Shown: positions 8,744 through 22,826 of the stretch, piece after piece
Layout of the letters: every line of letters begins with the position of its first letter
How positions within the stretch are numbered: position 1 is the first letter of the stretch
Assembly: GCA_963930655.1 (NCBI GenBank)
Contig: OZ005606.1
Location: 16,098,001 to 16,162,000 of the forward strand
Length of the DNA stretch: 64,000 bases
Origin: Myrica gale
Taxonomy: Eukaryota > Streptophyta > Magnoliopsida > Fagales > Myricaceae
Direction: 5' to 3'
Made by a program: the position numbers and the translations under genes
The notes under the pieces: generated by a model
The model's database searches: none
The model's input: the letters and a program-made list of their open reading frames with translations, nothing else
Told to the model about the DNA's origin: nothing

Positions 8744-10685
8744 AACGCAAAATCAACCAAATAAATTTATTTGAAAGTTCGATACCTTTGTGAAGAAGAA
8801 ATTAATCAAATTGATCGTCGGTAGAGTTTTAGACCTCATTATAAATGCAAAATTGTACATATTAAATATTTTAAAAATTAGAAACCGTTGTGATAAAGAA
8901 ACTGAAGCAAAGAGATCGATGGAAGAGTTTTAAAACAAAACGTAAATGCAAAGTCGTCAATATTAACTAGTTTGCAAATTTGATACCATAGTGACGAAGA
9001 AAATGAAGCGAATAAGTCAATCGAAGAGTTTTTTAAACGAAACATAAATGCAAAATCATAAGTATTAATTAGTTTGCAAATTAGATACCATAGTGACGAA
9101 GAAAATGAAACAAATAGATAATTGGAATAGTTTAGACCAAAATATTAATTCAAAATATTCAAAATTATTTTCTTTGACGATTGGATACCTTGAGGACGGA
9201 GAAGATATGGTGTTTAGACAAAAATATTAATGCAAAATCATCCAAATAAATTTATTTGAATGTTCGATGCCTTTGTGAAGAAGAAATTAATCAAATTGAT
9301 CGTCGGTAGAGTTTTAGAACTTAATATAAATGCAAAATCGTCCATATTAATTAGTTTAAAAATTAGAAACCGTCGGGATAAAGAAACTGAAGCAAATAGA
9401 AAAATAGAAGAGTTTTTAAAACAAAACGTAAATGCAAAGTCGTCAATATTAACTAGTTGGCAAATTTGATACCATAGTGACGAAGAAAATGTAGCGAATA
9501 AATCAATCGAAGAGTATTTTAAACGAAACATAAATGTAAAATCGTAAGTATTAATTAGTTTGCAAATTAGATACCATAATGATGAAGAGAATGAAACAAA
9601 AAGATAATTGGAATAGTTTAGACCAAAATATTAATTCAAAATAGTCAAAATTATTTTCTTTGAAGATCAGTTAGCTTGAGGACGGAGAAGATATGGTGTT
9701 TAGACAAAAATATTAACGCAAAATCAACCAAATAAATTTATTTGAAAGTTCGATACCTTTGTGAAGAAGAAATTAATCAAATTGATCGTCGGTAGAGTTT
9801 TAGACCTCATTATAAATGCAAAATTGTACATATTAAATATTTTAAAAATTAGAAACCGTTGTGATAAAGAAACTGAAGCAAAGAGATCGATGGAAGAGTT
9901 TTAAAACAAAACGTAAATGCAAAGTCGTCAATATTAACTAGTTTGCAAATTTGATACCATAGTGACGAAGAAAATGAAGCGAATAAGTCAATCGAAGAGT
10001 TTTTTAAACGAAACATAAATGCAAAATCATAAGTATTAATTAGTTTGCAAATTAGATACCATAGTGACGAAGAAAATGAAACAAATAGATAATTGGAATA
10101 GTTTAGACCAAAATATTAATTCAAAATATTCAAAATTATTTTCTTTGACGATTGGATACCTTGAGGACGGAGAAGATATGGTGTTTAGACAAAAATATTA
10201 ATGCAAAATCATCCAAATAAATTTATTTGAATGTTCGATGCCTTTGTGAAGAAGAAATTAATCAAATTGATCGTCGGTAGAGTTTTAGAACTTAATATAA
10301 ATGCAAAATCGTCCATATTAATTAGTTTAAAAATTAGAAACCGTCGGGATAAAGAAACTGAAGCAAATAGAAAAATAGAAGAGTTTTTAAAACAAAACGT
10401 AAATGCAAAGTCGTCAATATTAACTAGTTGGCAAATTTGATACCATAGTGACGAAGAAAATGTAGCGAATAAATCAATCGAAGAGTATTTTAAACGAAAC
10501 ATAAATGTAAAATCGTAAGTATTAATTAGTTTGCAAATTAGATACCATAATGATGAAGAGAATGAAACAAAAAGATAATTGGAATAGTTTAGACCAAAAT
10601 ATTAATTCAAAATAGTCAAAATTATTTTCTTTGAAGATTAGTTAGCTTGAGGACGGAGAAGATATGGTGTTTAGACAAAAATATT
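8744..10685 (+). repeat. Tandem duplication of a B-C dimer (2 x 971 bp)
   Basis: Monomers at 8744 and 9715 (B) and at 9229 and 10200 (C) match pairwise, sharing gaataagtcaatc and aaaatcataagtatt in B and gaaaatgtagcg in C. The two dimers end differently (gatcagttagc near 9666 and gattagttagc near 10637), so the final s4 of one came from another source or changed later. The 971-bp B-C dimer is a common minimal module elsewhere in the window. Confidence 0.8.
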
Positions 10686-13600
10686 AACGCAAAATCAACC
10701 AAATAAATTTATTTGAAAGTTCGATACCTTTGTGAAGAAGAAATTAATCAAATTGATCGTCGGTAGAGTTTTAGACCTCATTATAAATGCAAAATTGTAC
10801 ATATTAAATATTTTAAAAATTAGAAACCGTTGTGATAAAGAAACTGAAGCAAAGAGATCGATGGAAGAGTTTTAAAACAAAACGTAAATGCAAAGTCGTC
10901 AATATTAACTAGTTTGCAAATTTGATACCATAGTGACGAAGAAAATGAAGCGAATAAATCAATCGAAGAGTTTTTTAAACGTTTTAACATAAATGCAAAA
11001 TCGTAAGTATTAATTAGTTTGCAAATTAGATACCATAGTGACGAAGAAAATGAAACAAATAGATAATTGGAATAGTTTAGACCAAAATATTAATTCAAAA
11101 TATTCAAAATTATTTTCTTTGAAGATTGGATACCTTGAGGACGGAGAAGATATGGTGTTTAGACAAAAATATTAATGCAAAATCATCCAAATAAATTTAT
11201 TTGAAAGTTCGATGCCTTTGTGAAGAAGAAATTAATCAAATTGATCGTCGGTAGAGTTTTAGATTTAATATAAATGCAAAATCGTCCATATTAATTAGTT
11301 TAAAAATTAGAAACCGTCGGGATAAAGAAACTGAAGCAAATAGAAAAATAGAAGAGTTTTGAAAACAAAACGTAAATGCAAAGTCGTCAATCTTAACTAG
11401 TTTGCAAATTTGATACCATAGTGACGAAAAAAATGAAGCGAATAAATCAATCGAAGAGTATTTTAAACGAAACATAAATGTAAAATCGTAAGTATTAATT
11501 AGTTTGCAAATTAGATACCATAATGATGAAGAGAATGAAACAAAAAGATAATTGGAATAGTTTAGACCAAAATATTAATTCAAAATAGTCAAAATTATTT
11601 TCTTTGAAGATTAGTTAGCTTAAGGACGGAGAAGATATGGTGTTTAGACAAAAATATTAACGCAAAATCAACCAAATAAATTTATTTGAAAGTTCGATAC
11701 CTTAGTGAAGAAGAAATTAATCAAATTGATCGTCGGTAGAGTTTTAGACCTTAATATAAATGCAAAATCGTCCATATTAATTAGTTTAAAAATTAGAAAC
11801 CGTCGTGATAGAGAAACTGAAGCAAATTGAAAAAATGGAAGAGTTTTAAAACAAAACGTAAATGCAAAGTCATCAATATTAACAAGTTTGCAAATTTGAT
11901 ACCATAGTGACGAAGAAAATAAAGCGAATAAATCAATCGAAGAGTATTTTAAACGAAACATAAATGTAAAATCGTAAGTATTAATTAGTTTGCAAATTAG
12001 ATACCATAATGATGAAGAGAATGAAACAAAAAGATAATTGGAATAGTTTAGACCAAAATATTAATTCAAAATAGTCAAAATTATTTTCTTTGAAGATTAG
12101 TTAGCTTGAGGACGGAGAAGATATGGTGTTTAGACAAAAATATTAACGCAAAATCAACCAAATAAATTTATTTGAAAGTTCGATACCGTTGTGAAGAAGA
12201 AATAAATCAAATTGATCGTCGGTAGAGTTTTAGACCTCATTATAAATGCAAAATTGTACATATTAAATATTTTAAAAATTAGAAACCGTTGTGATAAAGA
12301 AACTGAAGCAAAGAGATCGATGGAAGAGTTTTAAAACAAAACGTAAATGCAAAGTCGTCAATTTTAACAAGTTTGCAAATTTGATACCATAGTGACGAAG
12401 AAAATGAAGCGAATAAATCAATCGAAGAGTTTTTTAAACGAAACATAAATGCAAAATCGTAAGTATTAATTAGTTTGCAAATTAGATACCATAGTGACGA
12501 AGAAAATGAAACAAATAGATAATTGGAATAGTTTAGACCAAAATATTAATTCAAAATATTCAAAATTACTTTCTTTGAAGATTGGATACCTTGAGGACGG
12601 AGAAGATATGGTGTTTAGACAAAAATATAAATGCAAAATCATCCAAATAAATTTATTTGAATGTTCGATGCCTTTGTGAAGAAGAAATTAATCAAATTGA
12701 TCGTCGGTAGAGTTTTAGAACTTAATATAAATGCAAAATCGTCCATATTAATTAGTTTAAAAATTAGAAACCGTCGGGATAAAGAAACTGAAGCAAATAG
12801 AAAAATAGAAGAGTTTTTAAAACAAAACGTAAATGCAAAGTCGTCAATATTAACTAGTTTGCAAATTTGATACCATAGTGACGAAGAAAATGAAGCGAAT
12901 AAATCAATCGAAGAGTATTTTAAACGAAACATAAATGTAAAATCGTAAGTATTAATTAGTTTGCAAATTAGATACCATAATGATGAAGAGAATGAAACAA
13001 AAAGATAATTGGAATAGTTTAGACCAAAATATTAATTCAAAATAGTCAAAATTATTTTCTTTGAAGATTAGTTAGCTTGAGGACGGAGAAGATATGGTGT
13101 TTAGACAAAAATATTAACGCAAAATCAACCAAATAAATTTATTTGAAAGTTCGATACCTTTGTGAAGAAGAAATTAATCAAATTGATCGTCGGTAGAGTT
13201 TTAGACCTCATTATAAATGCAAAATTGTACATATTAAATATTTTAAAAATTAGAAACCGTTGTGATAAAGAAACTGAAGCAAAGAGATCGATGGAAGAGT
13301 TTTAAAACAAAACGTAAATGCAAAGTCGTCAATATTAACTAGTTTGCAAATTTGATACCATAGTGACGAAGAAAATGAAGCGAATAAGTCAATCGAAGAG
13401 TTTTTTAAACGAAACATAAATGCAAAATCGTAAGTATTAATTAGTTTGCAAATTAGATACCATAGTGACGAAGAAAATGAAACAAATAGATAATTGGAAT
13501 AGTTTAGACCAAAATATTAATTCAAAATATTCAAAATTATTTTCTTTGAAGATTGGATACCTTGAGGACGGAGAAGATATGGTGTTTAGACAAAAATATT

Positions 13601-15542
13601 AATGCAAAATCATCCAAATAAATTTATTTGAAAGTTCGATGCCTTTGTGAAGAAGAAATTAATCAAATTGATCGTCGGTAGAGTTTTAGACCTCATTATA
13701 AATGCAAAATTGTACATATTAAATATTTTAAAAATTAGAAACCGTTGTGATAAAGAAACTGAAGCAAAGAGATCGATGGAAGAGTTTTAAAACAAAACGT
13801 AAATGCAAAGTCGTCAATTTTAACAAGTTTGCAAATTTGATACCATAGTGACGAAGAAAATGAAGCGAATAAATCAATCGAAGAGTTTTTTAAACGAAAC
13901 ATAAATGCAAAATCGTAAGGATTAATTAGTTTGCAAATTAGATACCATAGTGACGAAGAAAATGAAACAAATAGATAATTGGAATAGTTTAGACCAAAAT
14001 ATTAATTCAAAATATTCAAAATTATTTTCTTTGACGATTGGATACCTTGAGGACGGAGAAGATATGGTGTTTAGACAAAAATATTAATGCAAAATCATCC
14101 AAATAAATTTATTTGAATGTTCGATGCCTTTGTGAAGAAGAAATTAATCAAATTGATCGTCGGTAGAGTTTTAGAACTTAATATAAATGCAAAATCGTCC
14201 ATATTAATTAGTTTAAAAATTAGAAACCGTCGGGATAAAGAAACTGAAGCAAATAGAAAAATAGAAGAGTTTTTAAAACAAAACGTAAATGCAAAGTCGT
14301 CAACATTAACTAGTTGGCAAATTTGATACCATAGTGACGAAGAAAATGAAGCGAATAAATCAATCGAAGAGTATTTTAAACGAAACATAAATGTAAAATC
14401 GTAAGTATTAATTAGTTTGCAAATTAGATACCATAATGATGAAGAGAATGAAACAAAAAGATAATTGGAATAGTCTAGACCAAAATATTAATTCAAAATA
14501 GTCAAAATTATTTTCTTTGAAGATTAGTTAGCTTGAGGACGGAGAAGATATGGTGTTTAGACAAAAATATTAACGCAAAATCAACCAAATAAATTTATTT
14601 GAAAGTTCGATACCTTTGTGAAGAAGAAATTAATCAAATTGATCGTCGGTAGAGTTTTAGACCTCATTATAAATGCAAAATTGTACATATTAAATATTTT
14701 AAAAATTAGAAACCGTTGTGATAAAGAAACTGAAGCAAAGAGATCGATGGAAGAGTTTTAAAACAAAACGTAAATGCAAAGTCGTCAATTTTTAACAAGT
14801 TTGCAAATTTGATACCATAGTGACGAAGAAAAGGAAGCGAATAAATCAATCGAAGAGTATTTTAAACGAAACATAAATGTAAAATCGTAAGTATTAATTA
14901 GTTTGCAAATTAGATACCATAATGATGAAGAGAATGAAACAAAAAGATAATTGGAATAGTTTAGACCAAAATATTAATTCAAAATAGTCAAAATTATTTT
15001 CTTTGAAGATCAGTTAGCTTGAGGACGGAGAAGATATGGTGTTTAGACAAAAATATTAACGCAAAATCAACCAAATAAATTTATTTGAAAGTTCGATACC
15101 TTTGTGAAGAAGAAATTAATCAAATTGATCGTCGGTAGAGTTTTAGACCTCATTATAAATGCAAAATTGTACATATTAAATATTTTAAAAATTAGAAACC
15201 GTTGTGATAAAGAAACTGAAGCAAAGAGATCGATGGAAGAGTTTTAAAACAAAACGTAAATGCAAAGTCGTCAATATTAACTAGTTTGCAAATTTGATAC
15301 CATAGTGACGAAGAAAATGAAGCGAATAAGTCAATCGAAGAGTTTTTTAAACGAAACATAAATGCAAAATCATAAGTATTAATTAGTTTGCAAATTAGAT
15401 ACCATAGTGACGAAGAAAATGAAACAAATAGATAATTGGAATAGTTTAGACCAAAATATTAATTCAAAATATTCAAAATTATTTTCTTTGAAGATTGGAT
15501 ACCTTGAGGACGGAGAAGATATGGTGTTTAGACAAAAATATT
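10686..15542 (+). repeat. 16-mer HOR block, copy 2, one trimer shorter and truncated
   Basis: Monomers start at 10686, 11174, 11659, 12145, 12630, 13116, 13601, 14086, 14572 and 15058, with classes B C A B C B B C B B. They match 2915, 3403, 3888, 4374, 4859, 6802, 7287, 7772, 8258 and 8744. Shared rare markers include the 3-bp gain near 10981, gatttaatat near 11262, gtaaggatt near 13917 and gaaaaggaagcg near 14829. Correspondence ends in the s4 of the monomer at 15058, which reads ttgaagattgg where its partner reads ttgacgattgg. Confidence 0.8.
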
Positions 15543-17484
15543 AATGCAAAATCATCCAAATAAATTTATTTGAAAGTTCGATGCCTTTGTGAAGAAGAAA
15601 TTAATCAAATTGATCGTCGGTAGAGTTTTAGATTTAATATAAATGCAAAATCGTCCATATTAATTAGTTTAAAAATTAGAAACCGTCGGGATAAAGAAAC
15701 TGAAGCAAATAGAAAAATAGAAGAGTTTTGAAAACAAAACGTAAATGCAAAGTCGTCAATATTAACTAGTTTGCAAATTTGATACCATAGTGACGAAAAA
15801 AATGTAGCGAATAAATCAATCGAAGAGTATTTTAAACGAAACATAAATGTAAAATCGTAAGTATTAATTACTTTGCAAATTAGATACCATAATGATGAAG
15901 AGAATGAAACAAAAAGATAATTGGAATAGTTTAGACCAAAATATTAATTCAAAATAGTCAAAATTATTTTCTTTGAAGATTAGTTAGCTTAAGGACGGAG
16001 AAGATATGGTGTTTAGACAAAAATATTAACGCAAAATCAACCAAATAAATTTATTTGAAAGTTCGATACCTTTGTGAAGAAGAAATTAATCAAATTGATC
16101 GTCGGTAGAGTTTTAGACCTCATTATAAATGCAAAATTGTACATATTAAATATTTTAAAAATTAGAAACCATTGTGATAAAGAAACTGAAGCAAAGAGAT
16201 CGATGGAAGAGTTTTAAAACAAAACGTAAATGCAAAGTCGTCAATTTTTAACAAGTTTGCAAATTTGATACCATAGTGACGAAGAAAATGAAGCGAATAA
16301 ATCAATCGAAGAGTATTTTAAACGAAACATAAATGTAAAATCGTAAGTATTAATTAGTTTGCAAATTAGATACCATAATGATGAAGGGAATGAAACAAAA
16401 AGATAATTGGAATAGTTTAGACCAAAATATTAATTCAAAATAGTCAAAATTATTTTCTTTGAAGATTAGTTAGCTTGAGGACGGAGAAGATATGGTGTTT
16501 AGACAAAAATATTAACGCAAAATCAACCAAATAAATTTATTTGAAAGTTCGATACCTTTGTGAAGAAGAAATTAATCAAATTGATCGTCGGTAGAGTTTT
16601 AGACCTCATTATAAATGCAAAATTGTACATATTAAATATTTTAAAAATTAGAAACCGTTGTGATAAAGAAACTGAAGCAAAGAGATCGATGGAAGAGTTT
16701 TAAAACAAAACGTAAATGCAAAGTCGTCAATTTTTAACAAGTTTGCAAATTTGATACCATAGTGACGAAGAAAATGAAGCGAATAAATCAATCGAAGAGT
16801 ATTTTAAACGAAACATAAATGTAAAATCGTAAGTATTAATTAGTTTGCAAATTAGATACCATAATGATGAAGAGAATGAAACAAAAAGATAATTGGAATA
16901 GTTTAGACCAAAATATTAATTCAAAATAGTCAAAATTATTTTCTTTGAAGATTAGTTAGCTTGAGGACGGAGAAGATATGGTGTTTAGACAAAAATATTA
17001 ACGCAAAATCAACCAAATAAATTTATTTGAAAGTTCGATACCTTTGTGAAGAAGAAATAAATCAAATTGATCATCGGTAGAGTTTTAGACCTCATTATAA
17101 ATGCAAAATTGTACATATTAAATATTTTAAAAATTAGAAACCGTTGTGATAAAGAAACTGAAGCAAAGAGATCGATGGAAGAGTTTTAAAACAAAACGTA
17201 AATGCAAAGTCGTCAATTTTAACAAGTTTGCAAATTTGATACCATAGTGACGAAGAAAATGAAGCGAATAAATCAATCGAAGAGTTTTTTAAACGAAACA
17301 TAAATGCAAAATCGTAAGGATTAATTAGTTTGCAAATTAGATACCATAGTGACGAAGAAAATGAAACAAATAGATAATTGGAATAGTTTAGACCAAAATA
17401 TTAATTCAAAATATTCAAAATTATTTTCTTTGAAGATCAGTTAGCTTGAGGACGGAGAAGATATGGTGTTTAGACAAAAATATT
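15058..17484 (+). repeat. 5-monomer HOR, copy 1 (2427 bp)
   Basis: Monomers start at 15058 (B), 15543 (C), 16028 (B), 16514 (B) and 17000 (B). Markers shared with the next copy are gatttaatat with gaaaaaaatgtagcg and ttaattactttgc in C, ccattgtg with gatgaagggaatg in the third unit, and gatcatcgg in the fifth. The fifth unit ends in a mixed s4 (aaaatattc followed by gatcagttagc near 17435), a recombinant form. Confidence 0.8.
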
Positions 17485-19911
17485 AACGCAAAATCAACCA
17501 AATAAATTTATTTGAAAGTTCGATACCTTTGTGAAGAAGAAATAAATCAAATTGATCATCGGTAGAGTTTTAGACCTCATTATAAATGCAAAATTGTACA
17601 TATTAAATATTTTAAAAATTAGAAACCGTTGTGATAAAGAAACTGAAGCAAAGAGATCGATGGAAGAGTTTTAAAACAAAACGTAAATGCAAAGTCGTCA
17701 ATATTAACTAGTTTGCAAATTTGATACCATAGTGACGAAGAAAATGAAGCGAATAAGTCAATCGAAGAGTTTTTTAAACGAAACATAAATGCAAAATCAT
17801 AAGTATTAATTAGTTTGCAAATTAGATACCATAGTGACGAAGAAAATGAAACAAATAGATAATTGGAATAGTTTAGACCAAAATATTAATTCAAAATATT
17901 CAAAATTATTTTCTTTGAAGATTGGATACCTTGAGGACGGAGAAGATATGGTGTTTAGACAAAAATATTAATGCAAAATCATCCAAATAAATTTATTTGA
18001 AAGTTCGATGCCTTTGTGAAGAAGAAATTAATCAAATTGATCGTCGGTAGAGTTTTAGATTTAATATAAATGCAAAATCGTCCATATTAATTAGTTTAAA
18101 AATTAGAAACCGTCGGGATAAAGAAACTGAAGCAAATAGAAAAATAGAAGAGTTTTGAAAACAAAACGTAAATGCAAAGTCGTCAATATTAACTAGTTTG
18201 CAAATTTGATACCATAGTGACGAAAAAAATGTAGCGAATAAATCAATCGAAGAGTATTTTAAACGAAACATAAATGTAAAATCGTAAGTATTAATTACTT
18301 TGCAAATTAGATACCATAATGATGAAGAGAATGAAACAAAAAGATAATTGGAATAGTTTAGACCAAAATATTAATTCAAAATAGTCAAAATTATTTTCTT
18401 TGAAGATTAGTTAGCTTAAGGACGGAGAAGATATGGTGTTTAGACAAAAATATTAACGCAAAATCAACCAAATAAATTTATTTGAAAGTTCGATACCTTT
18501 GTGAAGAAGAAATTAATCAAATTGATCGTCGGTAGAGTTTTAGACCTCATTATAAATGCAAAATTGTACATATTAAATATTTTAAAAATTAGAAACCATT
18601 GTGATAAAGAAACTGAAGCAAAGAGATCGATGGAAGAGTTTTAAAACAAAACGTAAATGCAAAGTCGTCAATTTTTAACAAGTTTGCAAATTTGATACCA
18701 TAGTGACGAAGAAAATGAAGCGAATAAATCAATCGAAGAGTATTTTAAACGAAACATAAATGTAAAATCGTAAGTATTAATTAGTTTGCAAATTAGATAC
18801 CATAATGATGAAGGGAATGAAACAAAAAGATAATTGGAATAGTTTAGACCAAAATATTAATTCAAAATAGTCAAAATTATTTTCTTTGAAGATTAGTTAG
18901 CTTGAGGACGGAGAAGATATGGTGTTTAGACAAAAATATTAACGCAAAATCAACCAAATAAATTTATTTGAAAGTTCGATACCTTTGTGAAGAAGAAATT
19001 AATCAAATTGATCGTCGGTAGAGTTTTAGACCTCATTATAAATGCAAAATTGTACATATTAAATATTTTAAAAATTAGAAACCGTTGTGATAAAGAAACT
19101 GAAGCAAAGAGATCGATGGAAGAGTTTTAAAACAAAACGTAAATGCAAAGTCGTCAATTTTTAACAAGTTTGCAAATTTGATACCATAGTGACGAAGAAA
19201 ATGAAGCGAATAAATCAATCGAAGAGTATTTTAAACGAAACATAAATGTAAAATCGTAAGTATTAATTAGTTTGCAAATTAGATACCATAATGATGAAGA
19301 GAATGAAACAAAAAGATAATTGGAATAGTTTAGACCAAAATATTAATTCAAAATAGTCAAAATTATTTTCTTTGAAGATTAGTTAGCTTGAGGACGGAGA
19401 AGATATGGTGTTTAGACAAAAATATTAACGCAAAATCAACCAAATAAATTTATTTGAAAGTTCGATACCTTTGTGAAGAAGAAATAAATCAAATTGATCA
19501 TCGGTAGAGTTTTAGACCTCATTATAAATGCAAAATTGTACATGTTAAATATTTTAAAAATTAGAAACCGTTGTGATAAAGAAACTGAAGCAAAGAGATC
19601 GATGGAAGAGTTTTAAAACAAAACGTAAATGCAAAGTCGTCAATTTTAACAAGTTTGCAAATTTGATACCATAGTGACGAAGAAAATGAAGCGAATAAAT
19701 CAATCGAAGAGTTTTTTAAACGAAACATAAATGCAAAATCGTAAGGATTAATTAGTTTGCAAATTAGATACCATAGTGACGAAGAAAATGAAACAAATAG
19801 ATAATTGGAATAGTTTAGACCAAAATATTAATTCAAAATATTCAAAATTATTTTCTTTGACGATTGGATACCTTGAGGACGGAGAAGATATGGTGTTTAG
19901 ACAAAAATATT
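17485..19911 (+). repeat. 5-monomer HOR, copy 2 (2427 bp)
   Basis: Monomers start at 17485 (B), 17970 (C), 18455 (B), 18941 (B) and 19427 (B), each 2427 bp after its partner. The first unit is a hybrid: its s5 carries gaaataaatc and gatcatcgg as in the unit at 17000, while the rest (gaataagtc, aaatcataag) matches the unit at 15058. This is the signature of an unequal crossover inside that unit. The last unit has gtacatgttaaat, absent from copy 1. Confidence 0.8.
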
Positions 19912-22826
19912 AATGCAAAATCATCCAAATAAATTTATTTGAATGTTCGATGCCTTTGTGAAGAAGAAATTAATCAAATTGATCGTCGGTAGAGTTTTAG
20001 AACTTAATATAAATGCAAAATCGTCCATATTAATTAGTTTAAAAATTAGAAACCGTCGGGATAAAGAAACTGAAGCAAATAGAAAAATAGAAGAGTTTTT
20101 AAAACAAAACGTAAATGCAAAGTCGTCAACATTAACTAGTTGGCAAATTTGATACCATAGTGACGAAGAAAATGAAGCGAATAAATCAATCGAAGAGTAT
20201 TTTAAACGAAACATAAATGTAAAATCGTAAGTATTAATTAGTTTGCAAATTAGATACCATAATGATGAAGAGAATGAAACAAAAAGATAATTGGAATAGT
20301 CTAGACCAAAATATTAATTCAAAATAGTCAAAATTATTTTCTTTGAAGATTAGTTAGCTTGAGGACGGAGAAGATATGGTGTTTAGACAAAAATATTAAC
20401 GCAAAATCAACCAAATAAATTTATTTGAAAGTTCGATACCTTTGTGAAGAAGAAATTAATCAAATTGATCGTCGGTAGAGTTTTAGACCTCATTATAAAT
20501 GCAAAATTGTACATATTAAATATTTAAAAAATTAGAAACCGTTGTGATAAAGAAACTGAAGCAAAGAGATCGATGGAAGAGTTTTAAAACAAAACGTAAA
20601 TGCAAAGTCGTCAATTTTTAACAAGTTTGCAAATTTGATACCATAGTGACGAAGAAAATGAAGCGAATAAATCAATCGAAGAGTATTTTAAACGAAACAT
20701 AAATGTAAAATCGTAAGTATTAATTAGTTTGCAAATTAGATACCATAATGATGAAGAGAATGAAACAAAAAGATAATTGGAATAGTTTAGACCAAAATAT
20801 TAATTCAAAATAGTCAAAATTATTTTCTTTGAAGATTAGTTAGCTTGAGGACGGAGAAGATATGGTGTTTAGACAAAAATATTAACGCAAAATCAACCAA
20901 ATAAATTTATTTGAAAGTTCGATACCTTTGTGAAGAAGAAATTAATCAAATTGATCGTCGGTAGAGTTTTAGACCTCATTATAAATGCAAAATTGTACAT
21001 ATTAAATATTTTAAAAATTAGAAACCGTTGTGATAAAGAAACTGAAGCAAAGAGATCGATGGAAGAGTTTTAAAACAAAACGTAAATGCAAAGTCGTCAA
21101 TTTTTAACAAGTTTGCAAATTTGATACCATAGTGACGAAGAAAATGAAGCGAATAAATCAATCGAAGAGTATTTTAAACGAAACATAAATGTAAAATCGT
21201 AAGTATTAATTAGTTTGCAAATTAGATACCATAATGATGAAGAGAATGAAACAAAAAGATAATTGGAATAGTTTAGACCAAAATATTAATTCAAAATAGT
21301 CAAAATTATTTTCTTTGAAGATTAGTTAGCTTGAGGACGGAGAAGATATGGTGTTTAGACAAAAATATTAACGCAAAATCAACCAAATAAATTTATTTGA
21401 AAGTTCGATACCTTTGTGAAGAAGAAATAAATCAAATTGATCATCGGTAGAGTTTTAGACCTCATTATAAATGCAAAATTGTACATGTTAAATATTTTAA
21501 AAATTAGAAACCGTTGTGATAAAGAAACTGAAGCAAAGAGATCGATGGAAGAGTTTTAAAACAAAACGTAAATGCAAAGTCGTCAATTTTAACAAGTTTG
21601 CAAATTTGATACCATAGTGACGAAGAAAATGAAGCGAATAAATCAATCGAAGAGTTTTTTAAACGAAACATAAATGCAAAATCGTAAGGATTAATTAGTT
21701 TGCAAATTAGATACCATAGTGACGAAGAAAATGAAACAAATAGATAATTGGAATAGTTTAGACCAAAATATTAATTCAAAATATTCAAAATTATTTTCTT
21801 TGACGATTGGATACCTTGAGGACGGAGAAGATATGGTGTTTAGACAAAAATATTAATGCAAAATCATCCAAATAAATTTATTTGAATGTTCGATGCCTTT
21901 GTGAAGAAGAAATTAATCAAATTGATCGTCGGTAGAGTTTTAGAACTTAATATAAATGCAAAATCGTCCATATTAATTAGTTTAAAAATTAGAAACCGTC
22001 GGGATAAAGAAACTGAAGCAAATAGAAAAATAGAAGAGTTTTTAAAACAAAACGTAAATGCAAAGTCGTCAACATTAACTAGTTGGCAAATTTGATACCA
22101 TAGTGACGAAGAAAATGAAGCGAATAAATCAATCGAAGAGTATTTTAAACGAAACATAAATGTAAAATCGTAAGTATTAATTAGTTTGCAAATTAGATAC
22201 CATAATGATGAAGAGAATGAAACAAAAAGATAATTGGAATAGTCTAGACCAAAATATTAATTCAAAATAGTCAAAATTATTTTCTTTGAAGATTAGTTAG
22301 CTTGAGGACGGAGAAGATATGGTGTTTAGACAAAAATATTAACGCAAAATCAACCAAATAAATTTATTTGAAAGTTCGATACCTTTGTGAAGAAGAAATT
22401 AATCAAATTGATCGTCGGTAGAGTTTTAGACCTCATTATAAATGCAAAATTGTACATATTAAATATTTAAAAAATTAGAAACCGTTGTGATAAAGAAACT
22501 GAAGCAAAGAGATCGATGGAAGAGTTTTAAAACAAAACGTAAATGCAAAGTCGTCAATTTTTAACAAGTTTGCAAATTTGATACCATAGTGACGAAGAAA
22601 ATGAAGCGAATAAATCAATCGAAGAGTATTTTAAACGAAACATAAATGTAAAATCGTAAGTATTAATTAGTTTGCAAATTAGATACCATAATGATGAAGA
22701 GAATGAAACAAAAAGATAATTGGAATAGTTTAGACCAAAATATTAATTCAAAATAGTCAAAATTATTTTCTTTGAAGATCAGTTAGCTTGAGGACGGAGA
22801 AGATATGGTGTTTAGACAAAAATATT
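19427..22826 (+). repeat. 4-monomer HOR (1943 bp), about 1.75 copies
   Basis: Monomers at 19427, 19912, 20398 and 20884 (B C B B) are followed by 21370, 21855 and 22341 (B C B), which match the first three at a 1943-bp offset. Shared markers are gatcatcgg with gtacatgttaaat, gtcgtcaacattaac in C with tagtctagacc, and atatttaaaaaattag in the third unit. The C monomer type here is the same as at 7772 and 14086. The seventh unit ends gatcagttagc where its partner ends gattagttagc, so the copy breaks there. Confidence 0.8.

Larger units (their letters stand above)
2915..10685 (+). repeat. 16-monomer HOR block, copy 1 (7771 bp)
   Basis: Monomers start at 2915, 3403, 3888, 4374, 4859, 5345, 5831, 6316, 6802, 7287, 7772, 8258, 8744, 9229, 9715 and 10200, with classes B C A B C A B C B B C B B C B C. 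The first is 488 bp because of a 3-bp net gain (cgttttaacat where others have cgaaacat, near 3211). The second carries gatttaatat at the s5/s1 junction. The block restarts at 10686 with the same two markers. It contains a tandem trimer duplication and a tandem dimer duplication, listed separately. Confidence 0.85.
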
